Source: Amblyornis subalaris (Eukaryota; Chordata; Aves; Passeriformes; Ptilonorhynchidae). Taken from it: 64,000 nucleotides of DNA. The position numbers were made by a program, and so were the translations under genes. Location of the stretch: NCBI GenBank assembly GCA_018881555.1, contig JACAXG010000025.1, positions 6,951,899-7,015,898 of the forward strand, written 5' to 3'. Positions within the stretch are counted from its first letter, which is position 1. The number at the start of each line of letters is the position of its first letter. The notes under the pieces are model-generated. The model ran no database searches. It was not told the DNA's origin and was given only the letters and a program-made list of their open reading frames with translations. Shown piece after piece: positions 48,801 through 62,100 of this stretch.

Positions 48801-51800
48801 CAGGTACATATTTTGGGTCACCACAGCAGTCACCAAAGTCCTGGCAGACAGAGGAACATGAAGTCAACTTAAGAAATGCTGACTGGTGTATCCCACTGCA
48901 CACAACTATAACCACATCCACCCTGGAAGAGTCAATCTCCTTCTGCCATTCCAAAAGTTACAATTTCATGTTCCAAGGAAGGATCACATCTGCACTGCAA
49001 TCATCAGTCCATCTTCCCCAGCCCAACAATTTTCACACAGACACAGATGGTAAGTTTTTCTGTGCAACACAATTTGCAAAACCAACACCAGCAAACAAAA
49101 AGGCAGCAATAGTAGCACAACTGCTTTTACTGGCATGACTACAAGCTGTGGTCAAAGAGCTGAATGGGGGAAAACTTAAAAAAATTATTCTTGGGTTCTT
49201 TCTCTAGATTCATGAGATACCAGCCATTCTGTCACAGACACCACCTTCACCTTCAAAATCCTCAAATTTCCCNATGGAATCAGGTGAACCAAAACACCCA
49301 ATGAAACCACCAGCACTTGTAAAATTAGCAAAAACNTGGTTACTGAAAGCTCTTCTTCATTTACAACCCCAGGAACAGATAAGCAACTCAGTAAAAAATG
49401 CATAGTTCTAAACTGAAATAAATTCCAGGAGGACTAAGGTCATTTAAATGTTGGGAGGTATTAAGAAAAGGTTGTCAGAAATGATCACTAAAGAAATGTA
49501 TTTTTACAACTACTGTTAGGACACATGGGTACCTTTCCTGTGCAAAAGCAAAAAATCCCAACAACTATTTCCTGGATGTGGTAAAAAAGGCCAACAGAAA
49601 CCCCTTGGCTGTCTCTTGATCTAAGAGGTAGAGATTTGGTAGAACACATGAGAAATTCAAAGCAATTTAAGGAAATGCACCACAGAGCAAAAAGTTATCA
49701 CTATAAAAATTCCACAAACACAAAGAGGGTGATGCTTAAAAGAACATGATCACCCTGAAATATGTTCATCTGCTTGGAGGAGAGCTGACAACTATGTCCC
49801 AGGTGAGAAAGGTGGAGCAGGTCAGCCATCAGTCACACTGCTCCCTACCTTGCCTCTGCTCAGGAGAATTGAAGGGGAGAGTTCCAAACAATAAGTAATT
49901 CACTCTCTTTTGCAAAGATTCTGAACTGGTCCTTGAGTGGTTGCATATGATGAGAAGAGCAGCCACTGGACTCTCTCCAAAGGACATGGAGGGAAGCACA
50001 AGTTGCAGAGTCACTGCTGTGGAGTACAGGAGGCTTTCCCACCCTGAGCAAGGTCAAAGCTCCAGACAGCAGAGCAAGTAAATCACCACTGACACAAACT
50101 ACAGTCTGCTTAGTCTCCAGGGAAGCAGCACCTAGGGTAATACAACAAGATACTTTGGAGTTGAAAGCAGAGTTACAACTTATTTCACACTTCCACATCT
50201 CAATTACCCCAAACACTGCTGGAAAAACAACAGCGGCAGCATTGTTTCAGAGAAGTGGTCCTGCTTACGCAGCACCTTACAGCTACGGATACCTGCATGG
50301 CAGCACTCAATGCTCAGTGTCTTCACATGAAACAACATCAAAACAAAACACCTGCACTACCAACTGCTATTGCCTTTGGTTCCTCACCACAAAGCAGTTA
50401 AAATATCTTAGTCACAAACACTGCGACTATTCCATACATTTCCATTGCCCCCAGCTGCGCACTTACAGCCAGGTCCTCAGCCAGGAAGGAAAAATGAATA
50501 TAGCTCTGTGAGCACTGATGAGAGCACACCCCAGGATCAGCCTGGGATCAGGACCACATCCTTGTATCTTTGATGACTAGTTGCATCTCAGGAGCTCAAG
50601 GCATAATGAAGCCTCATACAATGAGCAGTCTTAGAGCTAAGCAACCAGAATATGGCAAGGAAAAGAAAAAAGCCGTTGCATTGCCCTGTTTTGTTTTTCA
50701 TAGGAAAACGGAAATCCTGTATTATGGCAAGTAATCAATTGCCTGCATAGCAATGTGCCTTATTAGCAGACCAGGCTGCTTTACCTAGTAACACTGCTTT
50801 CCCCCTCCATTAGCAGCAAAAGGCTGCTACAGCGCACAGAGCAAGTGAGAAATCACACTGGGAATCTGCCCAGAGGCAGAACCATATTAGCTGGAGCACC
50901 TCAAAAGCTCCTAGCACAGAAGCACTGACCCTAACTCCATCCCTAACACTCCAGGAATAGAAAGGCTCAGCACATTTTAAAATTGAAACAGAAGTGCTTC
51001 TGAGGGTTTAGACAGCATCTGGAAAAAAACAAGGCAAGCACACAACCTAGCAGATAATCACCAAGTCTTCTGCTCCCTTAAGGCTCACAAAGACTAGTAA
51101 GAACTGTGAGGATGCTCAAATATCCAGATACTCCCCTTGATTGCTAGTTCCCAAGCTCCTGAACATATGCACTTCCAGATTACACCATTCAACACCAGCT
51201 TTTATGAGGAACAGCAGCCCTCTGCTGCAGTGATGAAAGGCTGCATGGACAGCCTCATGAGGAGGGCACCAAAGAGGTGCAGACACAGCCAAGTCCCACC
51301 AGCTGCTGGCAATGTGAAAAAGCTGGGAATCAATCAGGGAGACCGAGCAGCCCCCGTGGTGAGGAGTAGGGTACTTACTAGATGCTGACATCTCTTGCTA
51401 GATCACAGTTAATGAAGCTTTGTTCTTGCCTTGTCTGGGAAGAAAGGAACACATGCAATTAAGAATGCAATAGCATTTTCAGTAGCCACAGCTTTTGTAA
51501 AACTCTGGAAACACCCTGAGACCTAAAGCTTTCACAGCACCTCCCAGCCCTGCATGGAGAGACTGCCTGCTCAGCACGTACCACACACTCCTACACCCTT
51601 GAGCAGAGTCTCCAGACACAATCAGCAACAGCCTAATGGTAGAGCAGTGAAGAACTGCACTGAGAAAAGAAAGGTTCGAGATGCCTTTGTCGGTCACAGA
51701 AAGACACAGTAGCCCAGGAAAATGAAGAGATGGATGCCAGGTAAAGGGGCAAGAGGTGGGAAGAAGGAACACTTCCTCCACAGAGGAAGGCACCACTTCA

Positions 51801-53577
51801 GCCAGAATCCTACCCGTACTCTTTCTGACCCATTCAGCAGGAAGCCCAGAGGATGACCCCTAAAGGTATGTGTTAGAACACTTCCCAGTCTGTCCTACAC
51901 CAGTGGGGCATGCACCTGAGCTAAATCTAACCCAGCATCTACAGCAGCCACAAGATCAAGCACAGCCCATACAGCAAATGTAATGCTTCCCACAGCTTAC
52001 TGTTCAGTAATACAGGTCAGTGAAGACTGAGAGCTACTGTCAAGCTTTTGACTACGTCAGTTTCTTCTACCACTCTTTCGTACTCCCTCCAAGGTACCGT
52101 TAATTGCTGTTTTTCAATTCATGCCAAACAGCTTAAAGGGAAAACTTCCAGAGATTTGCCATCAGTGCTTTATTCCAGCTAAAACCAGGACCCCAGAATA
52201 AACAGTGCCACAAGAACACAGAAAGGGACAGTCCCAGTGCTGACCTGCTCACCTGACCATGCCTATGCAGGTGGAAGCAGATCTCACATCAGCAGATACA
52301 TACCAGTGCCCATCTGCAAGCTGGGCAGCTGTCACCATGCACTCTCTGCTTGAGCCACTGTGTGATGCTGCAAGGGACAGGGACATTTGACTGAAGTGAC
52401 ACCACTGGCCCAGGCCTAGCACCCTGCAGACCTCCTTACGCAGCCTTTGGCTCAGCAGCTCCAACCACGCTGTAACCCATNCATGTCTCTTGCAGCTATG
52501 TCTTACACCCAGCTCTTAGCACAGTTCTTGATCAATTCAGGCATCATTTTTAATATCTTTTAACTTTTGTCAATTAGATCTCTTCCAAAACTTTGATCTA
52601 TCTGGTCTAGGAAACCAATGAAAAATATTCTGTCCCTGCCCATTTAAAAGCTAATTCTAGCTTAGAGGGTAATGCTTTCCACATGCTTCAGAACTAAACT
52701 CCACATGTCACTTAACACACAGGAAATAAAAATTATTTAATGTTCCTCTCCTCCACTCCTTTTGACCTGTGTGTCTTTCCCTTTGCCTTTTTGGCTGTCA
52801 TCATCAAGATCTGGAGCAACAGCTGATGCATCACTACTGAGCTCTCACAAAAGAATAAAACATCTGTTTTCCTCCCTCAGACTGAAAACAGACGCCTTTT
52901 TAGTTGTGTCCAACAGACACTCAATTATNTGACAGCACAGTGAAGCACAATGCATCTAAATCAGGGCACGACCTCAGGCCTGGCATGTGGTCAGGAACCC
53001 AAAAAGGCTTTGCAATCTCAGGCAAGCTCCCTCTCCACAAGTATCCAGGGTCTGAGACACCTGCACATGTCAAGGGTAGTTTTCTTGCCTTGGCAATGTC
53101 TGCAGAACTGTTCTGGAGCAAACACCATGTGCACCAAGTGCTGCATGCTCCCAATGTGGCTCAGCTGTGCACTTGTGGCTTTTCTAACAACTTTNGGTTT
53201 TCTAAACCCAATTCCATACCAAAAATACTCCTCATCGTCCTACTCACCTAACATGCCAAATCTGGAACAGGTGACAATTGTCACCATGGGACAACTTTTC
53301 AACAAAATCTGCCTGGAAAGATGATATTGGCTCCTGTAGCCCTGTTGGAAACCCACTGCTACAAAAAACTCCTGCAATCGGCACCTGGGGAACTCCAGCC
53401 ACAGCAGACAGAGGCAAACAGCATGGCAATCCCTGTTTCAAGATCCAATTTGGGACACTTGAATGGGCTGACACTGGTAAGACAGCTCAAGCAGTACCTG
53501 TTCCATGTCTGTTTCTGTGGCTGAAGCAGTCCAGTCTCCAGATCTGTTCAACTGGAGGCATTTTACAGCCAAAAAAA

Positions 53578-53700
53578 TCCCCAAAGACACAAGCAAACAA
53601 ACACCCATCCCCTCAAAAAAACAAAACCAAAAAACCCACCCAAACCCCAGAAAAAAACCACAACCAGAACAAAACAAAAAAAACAACCACAAACAACTCA
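53578..53700. repeat. A/C-rich low-complexity tract
   Basis: About 120 bp made almost wholly of A and C, with many AAAACC and ACAAAA motifs. It would be T/G-rich in the CLASP1 pre-mRNA. No unit length is obvious. Confidence 0.7.
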
Positions 53701-55324
53701 AGAGAAGAGAAGGGAATTCTGCATCCTGCATTGCTTGAAGGAGGAAGCATTTTGTTAAGGGAAAAGTAAAAGACATTTGAGCAGCTGACAGCACAAGTGG
53801 AAAACCAATTGGAAAATTATAGAGACAAACCACATACATTTTGGCTTCTATACCCAGCTCTAGAAACACATTTAAACAAGTCAGGCAAATAGCTCCTATC
53901 AATGCTCTAGTGCCACAGCTACACAAACAAGCATCCCTCACGTTAAGAGGTTTCCGCAAATTCTTGTGGATTAATACAACAAAGNTATTAATTAAGTGTT
54001 CAGCTAAATCATTAGTTCTTGGGATTAATTATCTTACACNGAACTCTTTAGAGCTGAAATACATCAGAGGAACAGAAGCTGTAAGTGTAACACAAGAAGC
54101 CACTCAGGGTTCAGCACAGGAACACAAAGAGCTGATGCCTCGGGAGAGCTCAGCCAGGTGAAGCAGGTACCTCCTGGACAGGCTCTACTCACCTTTCACA
54201 AGGCTTTTCCTACATTTTTCTCTCCTTCACAACTCTCATCATTATTTTCAACACGACAATGGCTAAGCTGAATCAACTGTTTAAATAACCATTTTGTCTG
54301 TGATTTTAGAAGACTGATGCCTTGTTTTGTAATGCTGTTATTTTCTCAGAGGTTTGTTCTCACTGGACACTTGGTGACAAGAACAGCCTTCTTGCTTTCT
54401 GCGGAACAAGATATACTGTATATTCATGCAACCAGATAATAGCACAGCATATCTTTATAAAATGCAGAAACTTAATTTAATATAGCTTAGTAAAAGCGAT
54501 TGTGTCATGTTTCAGGGGGAGGAAGGGGGCTTTGTGCCCCAACACTGCAAAAACTTGAAGTAACACTGAAAAGCAATTTTGAACAGTAAATGTAACTTGC
54601 AGAATTCGAGTCACGTTTCACCTCAAAGAAGAAAGGGAACAACAATGCCCCAGATATTTCCTTCTAGTTAAAATCAACAGGGTTTATGAAAGAAACACAG
54701 AAATATTTGTAATTTGCCAAAGAAGAGACTACTTAAGAGACTCAGCTGTCTCCTGTGGTCATCACACATACATTCAAAGGTGGATTTACTTATTTTGTTC
54801 TCCAAGAGATTTTAAAGGAGGCTNGGTAGAAATTTCTAAAGCACAAATTAGATGCCAGCCCTTACTTAAATATGCAGCACCCAGAGGGACAGATACCTTT
54901 AAAAATGTGCCCTTCATATTCTCTGAAAACTCTTCATTCTACACTATTTCACCTCTTTTTATTCATACAGGTTGGAAGTCACGTAAGCCTTCCTGCTCCT
55001 GTAACTTCAAAAGTGGTTTNTTTCCTTTGACCCACCTATTCCAAAGTGAAGTGTCCCATTAGTATTATNTTTTTGTTTTAAATAAAGCAACAACTTTTAC
55101 ACAGATGGCAAAGCTTGGTCACTCTCAGAACTTCAAAACCTGATTTCTTGTGAATTCTGAAACAAGATAGAATGCTGGATGTGATAGTGTGCCATTGTTA
55201 ACCCGATATTGAAAAGAATGCCAGACTGCTTCCTCCCATCCCAGCCAGCCCTACTGCACATTCCAAACCCAGTTAATGACACAATAACTCTTTCCCTTTA
55301 CCATAAGAACAGGCCTCACCAATA

Positions 55325-55400
55325 AAATCAGGTTAGAAGTTGTCTCCAAAGGCCAACTAGTTCAACACCATCCCCAGCCCACTGCTCAAATTACACCAGT
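55325..55400 (-). repeat. Possible CR1 relic
   Basis: AGGTTAGAAGTTGTCTCCAA followed by AACTAGTTCAACACCATCCC resembles the reversed CR1 end (AGGTTGGAAG...CTAGTCCAAC). It is short and degraded. Confidence 0.4.
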
Positions 55401-58400
55401 GAGGTCACATTTCTACAAAGCATTTTGTTTTACTTGATTCTTAACATATAGGTCTTCGGCTGTACCTGACTTCAAATGTTCATTAAAACCTGCAACAGTA
55501 TTATATATTCTAGTTAGAAGCAGCCCTGTCAATTCATAAACAGGTTTAATGAGCTTTTGTGTCATCACCTGTAAGACCCTGCTTACAGACAGTGAAACAG
55601 CAAAACTGATTTTACTTTTTTAATCCTTCTCTAGGTACAGCAGTATAAGGCAGGCAACAATTTGTCACCCCCGAAGAGTCCAGCTACATGATCTGATCCA
55701 CGACAATCCTGGACTTCAACAGCGTTTCATGCCGATATCAAGGATCTGCGACACGGATCAGGCAGCAAGATACACACACACATCAAGTTCAAATACTGCC
55801 AGGAATTGGTACATTCTTTTCAGCAAAGAAATGGCATTGGGCTTTTGGTTCATTTATCTAGGAGGTTTTAACTTGACATCATCTGATAAAAGTACAAACT
55901 TCAAAGTCACACAGTGATAGGCTTCAATTACTATTTCTCTATCAGTCTGTCAATGGCAATGGGATTCAGGAAGGAGGAGGGATTGCTGCTGGCAAGTCTC
56001 TTGCAGTCTATGGCAGAGAAGCTATTTCAGCTGAATTGGAGATTGAGTTTCACAGATAGTAACTATGTCAGGCTAGAAAACATAATTTAGAGGATTTAAA
56101 ATATGACAATGCCCAAGGATAACACAAAGAAACACAATATGCTTTCCGGATAACACTGCTTGTAGTAAAGGTTAGAGATCAAGTGGCTGCTTTTTCTTAA
56201 GCAGACATTGTAAGAGAAGTCAAGCAGATAGTTGCCAAATCTTCCACAAAATCAACACCACAAACTGATTCGGAAGCAGCTCCAGTTAAGTCTCTTCTTG
56301 CCCTTCATCCTTTTCCTCCTGTAGGCTAATAGCACTTTCCTGCACCCTAGCAAGACAGGAAATACAAGGTGGTGTTTTTCATGAGTTTTCATATCCTCAT
56401 CTGGAGCTACAGAGCATTATTGCTATCATAAACTTGTCACACTGAGGTCTAGCAGTACTGTATGTTGGAAAGAAGTATTATTTGGCTTCTTCATATACAT
56501 CTGCCTGCAGTGTTGGGACAGTGCCAGCATGCAGTCCAGAAACAAATGTAGTTCAGTCTAAGATCTATATATGCTGGAAAAAAAATATCCATGCAGACCT
56601 ACTCGTACACTCACATCACCATTTAAAGAGATTTCTCCTCCATCTTTCAAAGGGAATTTGAGTCTGCACATATACATTCTGTTCCTTGTCTCCAAATTCA
56701 TACATCAAAGAAGATGCCACAAACACAAAGCAACACAGAGGCAAAGCACAGATTCTTCATTAACTCTTTCTTCAAANAAAAGAACTTCAAGAGATGTGCA
56801 GGCCCTGCATGTTTTTTGATGTATCCTAACATTTTCATCAGCCAAAGGTAAGGAATTTGGATTTGATGCTACAGGCCAGATTCTGACCCATGAGACCAGC
56901 ACAAANCCAGAACCTTGAGCCAGCTGTCTGCACTCATATTTTCCTCAGAAACAGAACAGGGAAAAAAGCAGTCACTGCACATTTCTCACCTTTTGATGAC
57001 TTAATTCAGACCTTAAAAAGTCACCTAAATTCTACTGAGCAGGGAAAAAACAATTCCGGAAACAGAATTTTAGCTACTAAGCTACTTCAGTCTACTAGGG
57101 ACATCACATGCTCTTTAAAGAGTTGCCCAATTACATGCTGACCTTACATGGGCTTTGATGGTTTCTTTAAGTGACTCATTAAACAATCCAAGACAGTGAA
57201 AACTTTATTTTGCAAGACAGGTTAATACAGTTGCATTATTTTTCCATAAAATTCTTCTTGATCACTAATTAGGACTAGAAGTCAGGATATGGCTGCATTA
57301 ACACCTCCCTTTTATCACTTCTCCCCAGCAAGAAATACAAGTTCCCNGGCAAAATACCCAAGGAAAGCAATCCAACATCCCTCCTTAGGAGGGTTAGAGA
57401 AAGGATGTAACACTAATCAACACTGGCACTGGTTTTATTGCTCCTTTCAACTGGATAAAGCAGCATGGAGAAAAACAGCACCCTTCCAACTTACAGTGTC
57501 TGTGCAAGAACTTGAAGAAATTCTCTGACTTTACAGAAAGGAACTGGTGTGCTCCCAGCTCAGGACTCTGAGCACCACAAAACAGACTTGCAGCAGAGCC
57601 ATGATCGGGCTCTCAAGTCTGCCCTCCCAAGCCTTTGGTCAGGTCCTCGTCTCTCACACAGGAGATGTGGGTCTGGACACAGCTGCCTCACAGCCACACT
57701 GAGCAAAGAGCAAGCCCAGCAGGGAGCTGACAGACACAGCTCCTTCCCCACCAAGGTAGAGAAGAGCAGCACAAGTCAAACCAGTTTTCTGCTCACATAA
57801 TAGCAGTTCAAGAATTTCTGAGGCCTAAAAGCCATTGCTTGCTTCTTGCAAGCCTTCCCTACAGCAGCACACTGTGAGCATGAAAGGCACACTCTTCCTG
57901 TGCAAAGCTAAGCAGGAATAACAAAAAGGGAGCTCCACCGAGGAACGGACAGGAAAGACTTACGACCATTAAACAGACACAGTCACAAACCAAAGCACTG
58001 TTACCACCACCCATCACTTCTGCCACGTACATCAGATGTACACACAGTCAGACACTCTGTAAGCATGGTGACCACCAAGGGAAACTACAGCCCAGCTGAC
58101 TTGTGCAGGACACTTCTGCTGCAGCCTCCAAGACCATTTCTNTTCTCCACTGCTGCCTTCGAGGCTATACATGCAAGTTCATCCACAGGAGACTGATTTG
58201 AAACCTCTGTCTCCAAGGGCAAAATCTTCTATGTACACAGATCAATACCACCTCTTCTACAGGTCCCCTTCCCCAAAATGCCTTTAATTCATACCATCAC
58301 AGTCTTGATCACAGCAGAAGTTCCTAGTCAGGGTGACATATCAACATTGTGACCCATTTGTCTGCCATGGCATGAAAGCCTCCCAACAGTGTCTCCTTGG

Positions 58401-59014
58401 TATGCCTGTAGCTGCNCTCACCCCATCTGCCAGCGTGCTCTTTTCCCTGCCACATGCTGTGCCTTTCTAGAGATTACAAAAACTATCTCTGCCCACGACA
58501 ATGCCTTTAAAGCTTCATCCCACATCTCCCCCCACCTCTTTGTTAATGACACTACTACAGAACTGGAGCTGGAAACCAGAGCAGCTACCATAAAATGGGT
58601 AAAAATTCTTTAGATCTTCATTAAATAATGAAGATGTTACACCTCCAAGGGCACACGACCCCTCAATGAAAAGGAGGNAGAGGCAGACTGAGATCTACTA
58701 ACAGGCAGAGGTTTTGTTCCCTACCCTTCAATTACTTAGCACTTTTCTGGGATGAAAAAAGCAGTGTGCCCTCCTCCCAGAATCCCACCACATCCAGCAG
58801 CACAGACAAAGCTCTGCCAATACACTGCAGCACAAGACAAACTACCAGCCTCATTTGGCACAGGTTAACAATTGTAGTGAAAATCACACTGAAGAGATTT
58901 TACTAGCATGAGCTTGAACAAAGGTGGTGATCATCTTTTCCCATATCCTCCAGGAGGATAAAGAGAAATCCTCTTAGATTAGCTAGAAAGAAAATTAAAC
59001 ATGCAGCGGACAGG

Positions 59015-59110
59015 GGCACTGGAACAGACTAATTCAGGAGGCTGTGAAATCTTCAAAGAATGTATTTTAAGCATAGGTTGGATAAATATCTGGCAGAAGA
59101 CATCCGGGTA
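59015..59110 (+). repeat. Possible L3/CR1-clade LINE relic
   Basis: GGCTGTGAAATCTTCAAAGA followed by ATAGGTTGGATAAATATCTG resembles the 3' region of old CR1/L3 LINEs. It has no flanking structure and the assignment is tentative. Confidence 0.4.
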
Positions 59111-62100
59111 CATTCGTTTGTCTTCTGTGAACAATAAACTGGATTTGACTGTTTCCTGAAGTCCCTTATATTGCAATACCTACAAAGCCTTGAAATTTCC
59201 TCCTTGCCCATAATCAGCAATATAAGTTAANAGTTAGCAAGCATCCTTTATGAACAATAAAAGGCAGAATGATAGACTCTTATTAGCAATCCACTGTAAA
59301 ATACACTACACCGGCTAATGAAAGTTACTCCCCAGGGTAAGGTTGACACCCTGGTTAATAAAACTTTCCAATACTGGCTTAAATCAAGATTAACGTGCAA
59401 CCATGAAGTATATAAAGGCTAGGGTGAACCTCAGACTCCCTCTCCCATATCTGAAATTCAAACTGTATCCATCCTTTCTTTCCCTGCAGGATCCGTAGCT
59501 AATTCTATGCCAATGAACCCAACTTAAACATGAACACAAACAAAATTTTCTTCTTGACAAAACTTACTTTGAGCCAAGCTTTGAGAAATATGGANCATGT
59601 ACATCGTGAGATTTCTTGGAATAACAAATTAGAGAAGCGCTCACTCAGAGAACATGAAAGACCTTTCTCCTTGCTGCAAGGAGATGCAAGGAGACATTTG
59701 GATTCTATCATGCTGAGCTGCTTCAAGACCAAGTAAAACTCCTCACTTGTGACATTCCTTATTCAACAGCAAACAATAGGTCTTAAACTTTTGGCTCTTC
59801 AGAACAACTTTCTAATCACCCATACACCTAACTTCACAAAACACACAGGCTGGACTCTGCATGAAAAGGAAACAACCATAGCATATTCAGCATGCTCTGT
59901 CTTGGGTTCCATATCAGTATGACTCAGTTGTGCTGCTTTGCAAGACCTGCTACTAAAGCCAGAATAACACACAGACCAGCCCTTTCCCAATTAAATCGTA
60001 CCCATTTATGCCACACTAAGGGAGCTAAACCTTGTAAAAAAAAGTCTCCAGGCCANTCAAATGTAGTGTTTTACTCATTAAGGAAAAGTTTAATCTAAAT
60101 TGCATGAAAGTGTGTCAAAAAAGAAATTTGCACCATTTCCCAGCCCATATGGAAAGTGTCTTACCCCCATGTAGCTGAGATCAGCTTCCTCAGCTGTTGG
60201 CTCTGGAAGCTGTTGGTTTCTGGGCAAGAAACAAGCTGATCTCAAGTTAGGCATCCTCCCCCNACTACAGAGGTCTTGACATCAGCCCCCATTTTCAAAT
60301 CACTACAATGGACTTACACAGCCTGTATCCTCAGCAAGCACAAATATTTTCACAAAAGAACAGAGAAGACACTCAGGAGGAAGGGATGACATTATATGCT
60401 TGGACACTGTACACTGAATCTGAGTCCATAACAGCCCGGTTCCTGCATGAAGCACAAGCCCTGCCCCTCCACTGACTCCAGCTGTGATGTTCACAACTTG
60501 TGCTCCCTTGCAAACAGACTCACTGCTGCTCACACAGGAGAGGATATTAAACAGCCCAGGCTACNTGGAAATAGAAACTTTATTTTCAGACTTTATCTCA
60601 GGAGATTTTTTTCTTCAATGGATGGCCTGAATACCATAAAGGCAGAGGCCACCAAAACACATTCATTACTACAGGCTAGTCTTACACATTAATTTGTAGA
60701 ACTTGTATTGCATTATTGCAATCCCTATTCATCTTAAAATCACAGGAAAAAAGACAGTCTAGCTTGTGGTTGGGGTTTCCTAAAAACTCGTCAACAGAGT
60801 TTCTCCAGAGCTTTCTCCTGAACACAGATAAAGGAAATGGGCAACCAACTTCCAAGTGGGCCACTCAGCACCGCTGCTGCAACTGTGTCCTCTCTTGCAG
60901 CTTTTAATGCAGGGCACAACCCCCTACAGGCAGGGACTGCACCTCCTTGCTGCCTGCAAACACTGCAAGCAGGACAGAAACAAGCCAAAAAAGTCTGCTN
61001 GTGGCTGCAAAGTAACTAAGGCGTCATCTCATGAGCCACCTGCAAATACACTGGACTGCTATTCTGACTCCCTGCACAGAAGATCTTGGTTGTGGTGCAG
61101 ACTCATGGTTTGCAAATCCGGATTTTGTCATTTTACCACCTCTGTTTTACAGCCTCAGCCACCGGCGGAGGGAGAAGGATTTCCTGCAAGCTGAGTCAAT
61201 AGCAGGCTCTTCACTATTAACCACTCTTGACGATCACCCTCCTCTTATTCACATAAAACAAAATCCAAACAGCTCCTGCATAGGGCAGATAGGGAGCAGT
61301 ACTGGTTGGATNACAAGGATCTGCAAGAAGAGTTTTCTTCCTTCAAACCTGAACTATGCAACATGCTTGGGAAGGAGTGAATGGCAAGGCNCTGCCCTCC
61401 AGTCATTTTCCAAGAGCCTAAAATACTGGAGGCACAATTGCAATTTACCTGCTGCTAAGGCTGCCAGTTCAGCGGCAACTAAGCCCTTCCCACGGCTCCT
61501 AAGTGAATTCACTGTGGTGGTTTTAGGAAATGGGCAAACAGACCAGACCCAGCAAATTAATCCTGTCAATACACTTCTCCCTCCTTTAAAAACCTCCTTG
61601 AGACCTGGGGGAACAAGCCANCATTAATCCGGAAAAAGAAGCACCTGCATGTGGCATTAGCTAGAACACCTGCATATAGCAGCAAGACAGAAAACACCTT
61701 TTCCCCTGGACCTAATCCCTACAAGGGCACCTGCTTTCCCAGCAAACCTTTACACCAGCAGANACCCAGTTCCCACTCAGTTGCTCACACTTCAGCAACC
61801 CAGATGGTCTGTAACTTGTAATTGTAATCTTCTGACACACACAAAACCCACCTGCAGTAGTTGAATCATGTTTTTACATCGAAGGGACCATGGCTAACAA
61901 GTAACTCACCTGGCCCCTCCTTCACACAGCGAGGAATCCTTCTCAACAGGAATCTGTGCAGCAGCCTCCATACCTTGGAGGCTTCATAGAAACATAAGAC
62001 AGCAAATGAAGAGCATGAAAAATAACCAGAGATTTCCTCTCCACTACGGAGTCACCTTGCCTGCCAGCCTATTTCAGTCAGGCACACAGAGGAGGTCTCC

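Noticed and set aside
61031..61627. 198-codon plus-strand ORF
   Set aside because: It has no recognisable domain, start context or splice partner and contains ambiguous bases. It is best explained as chance.
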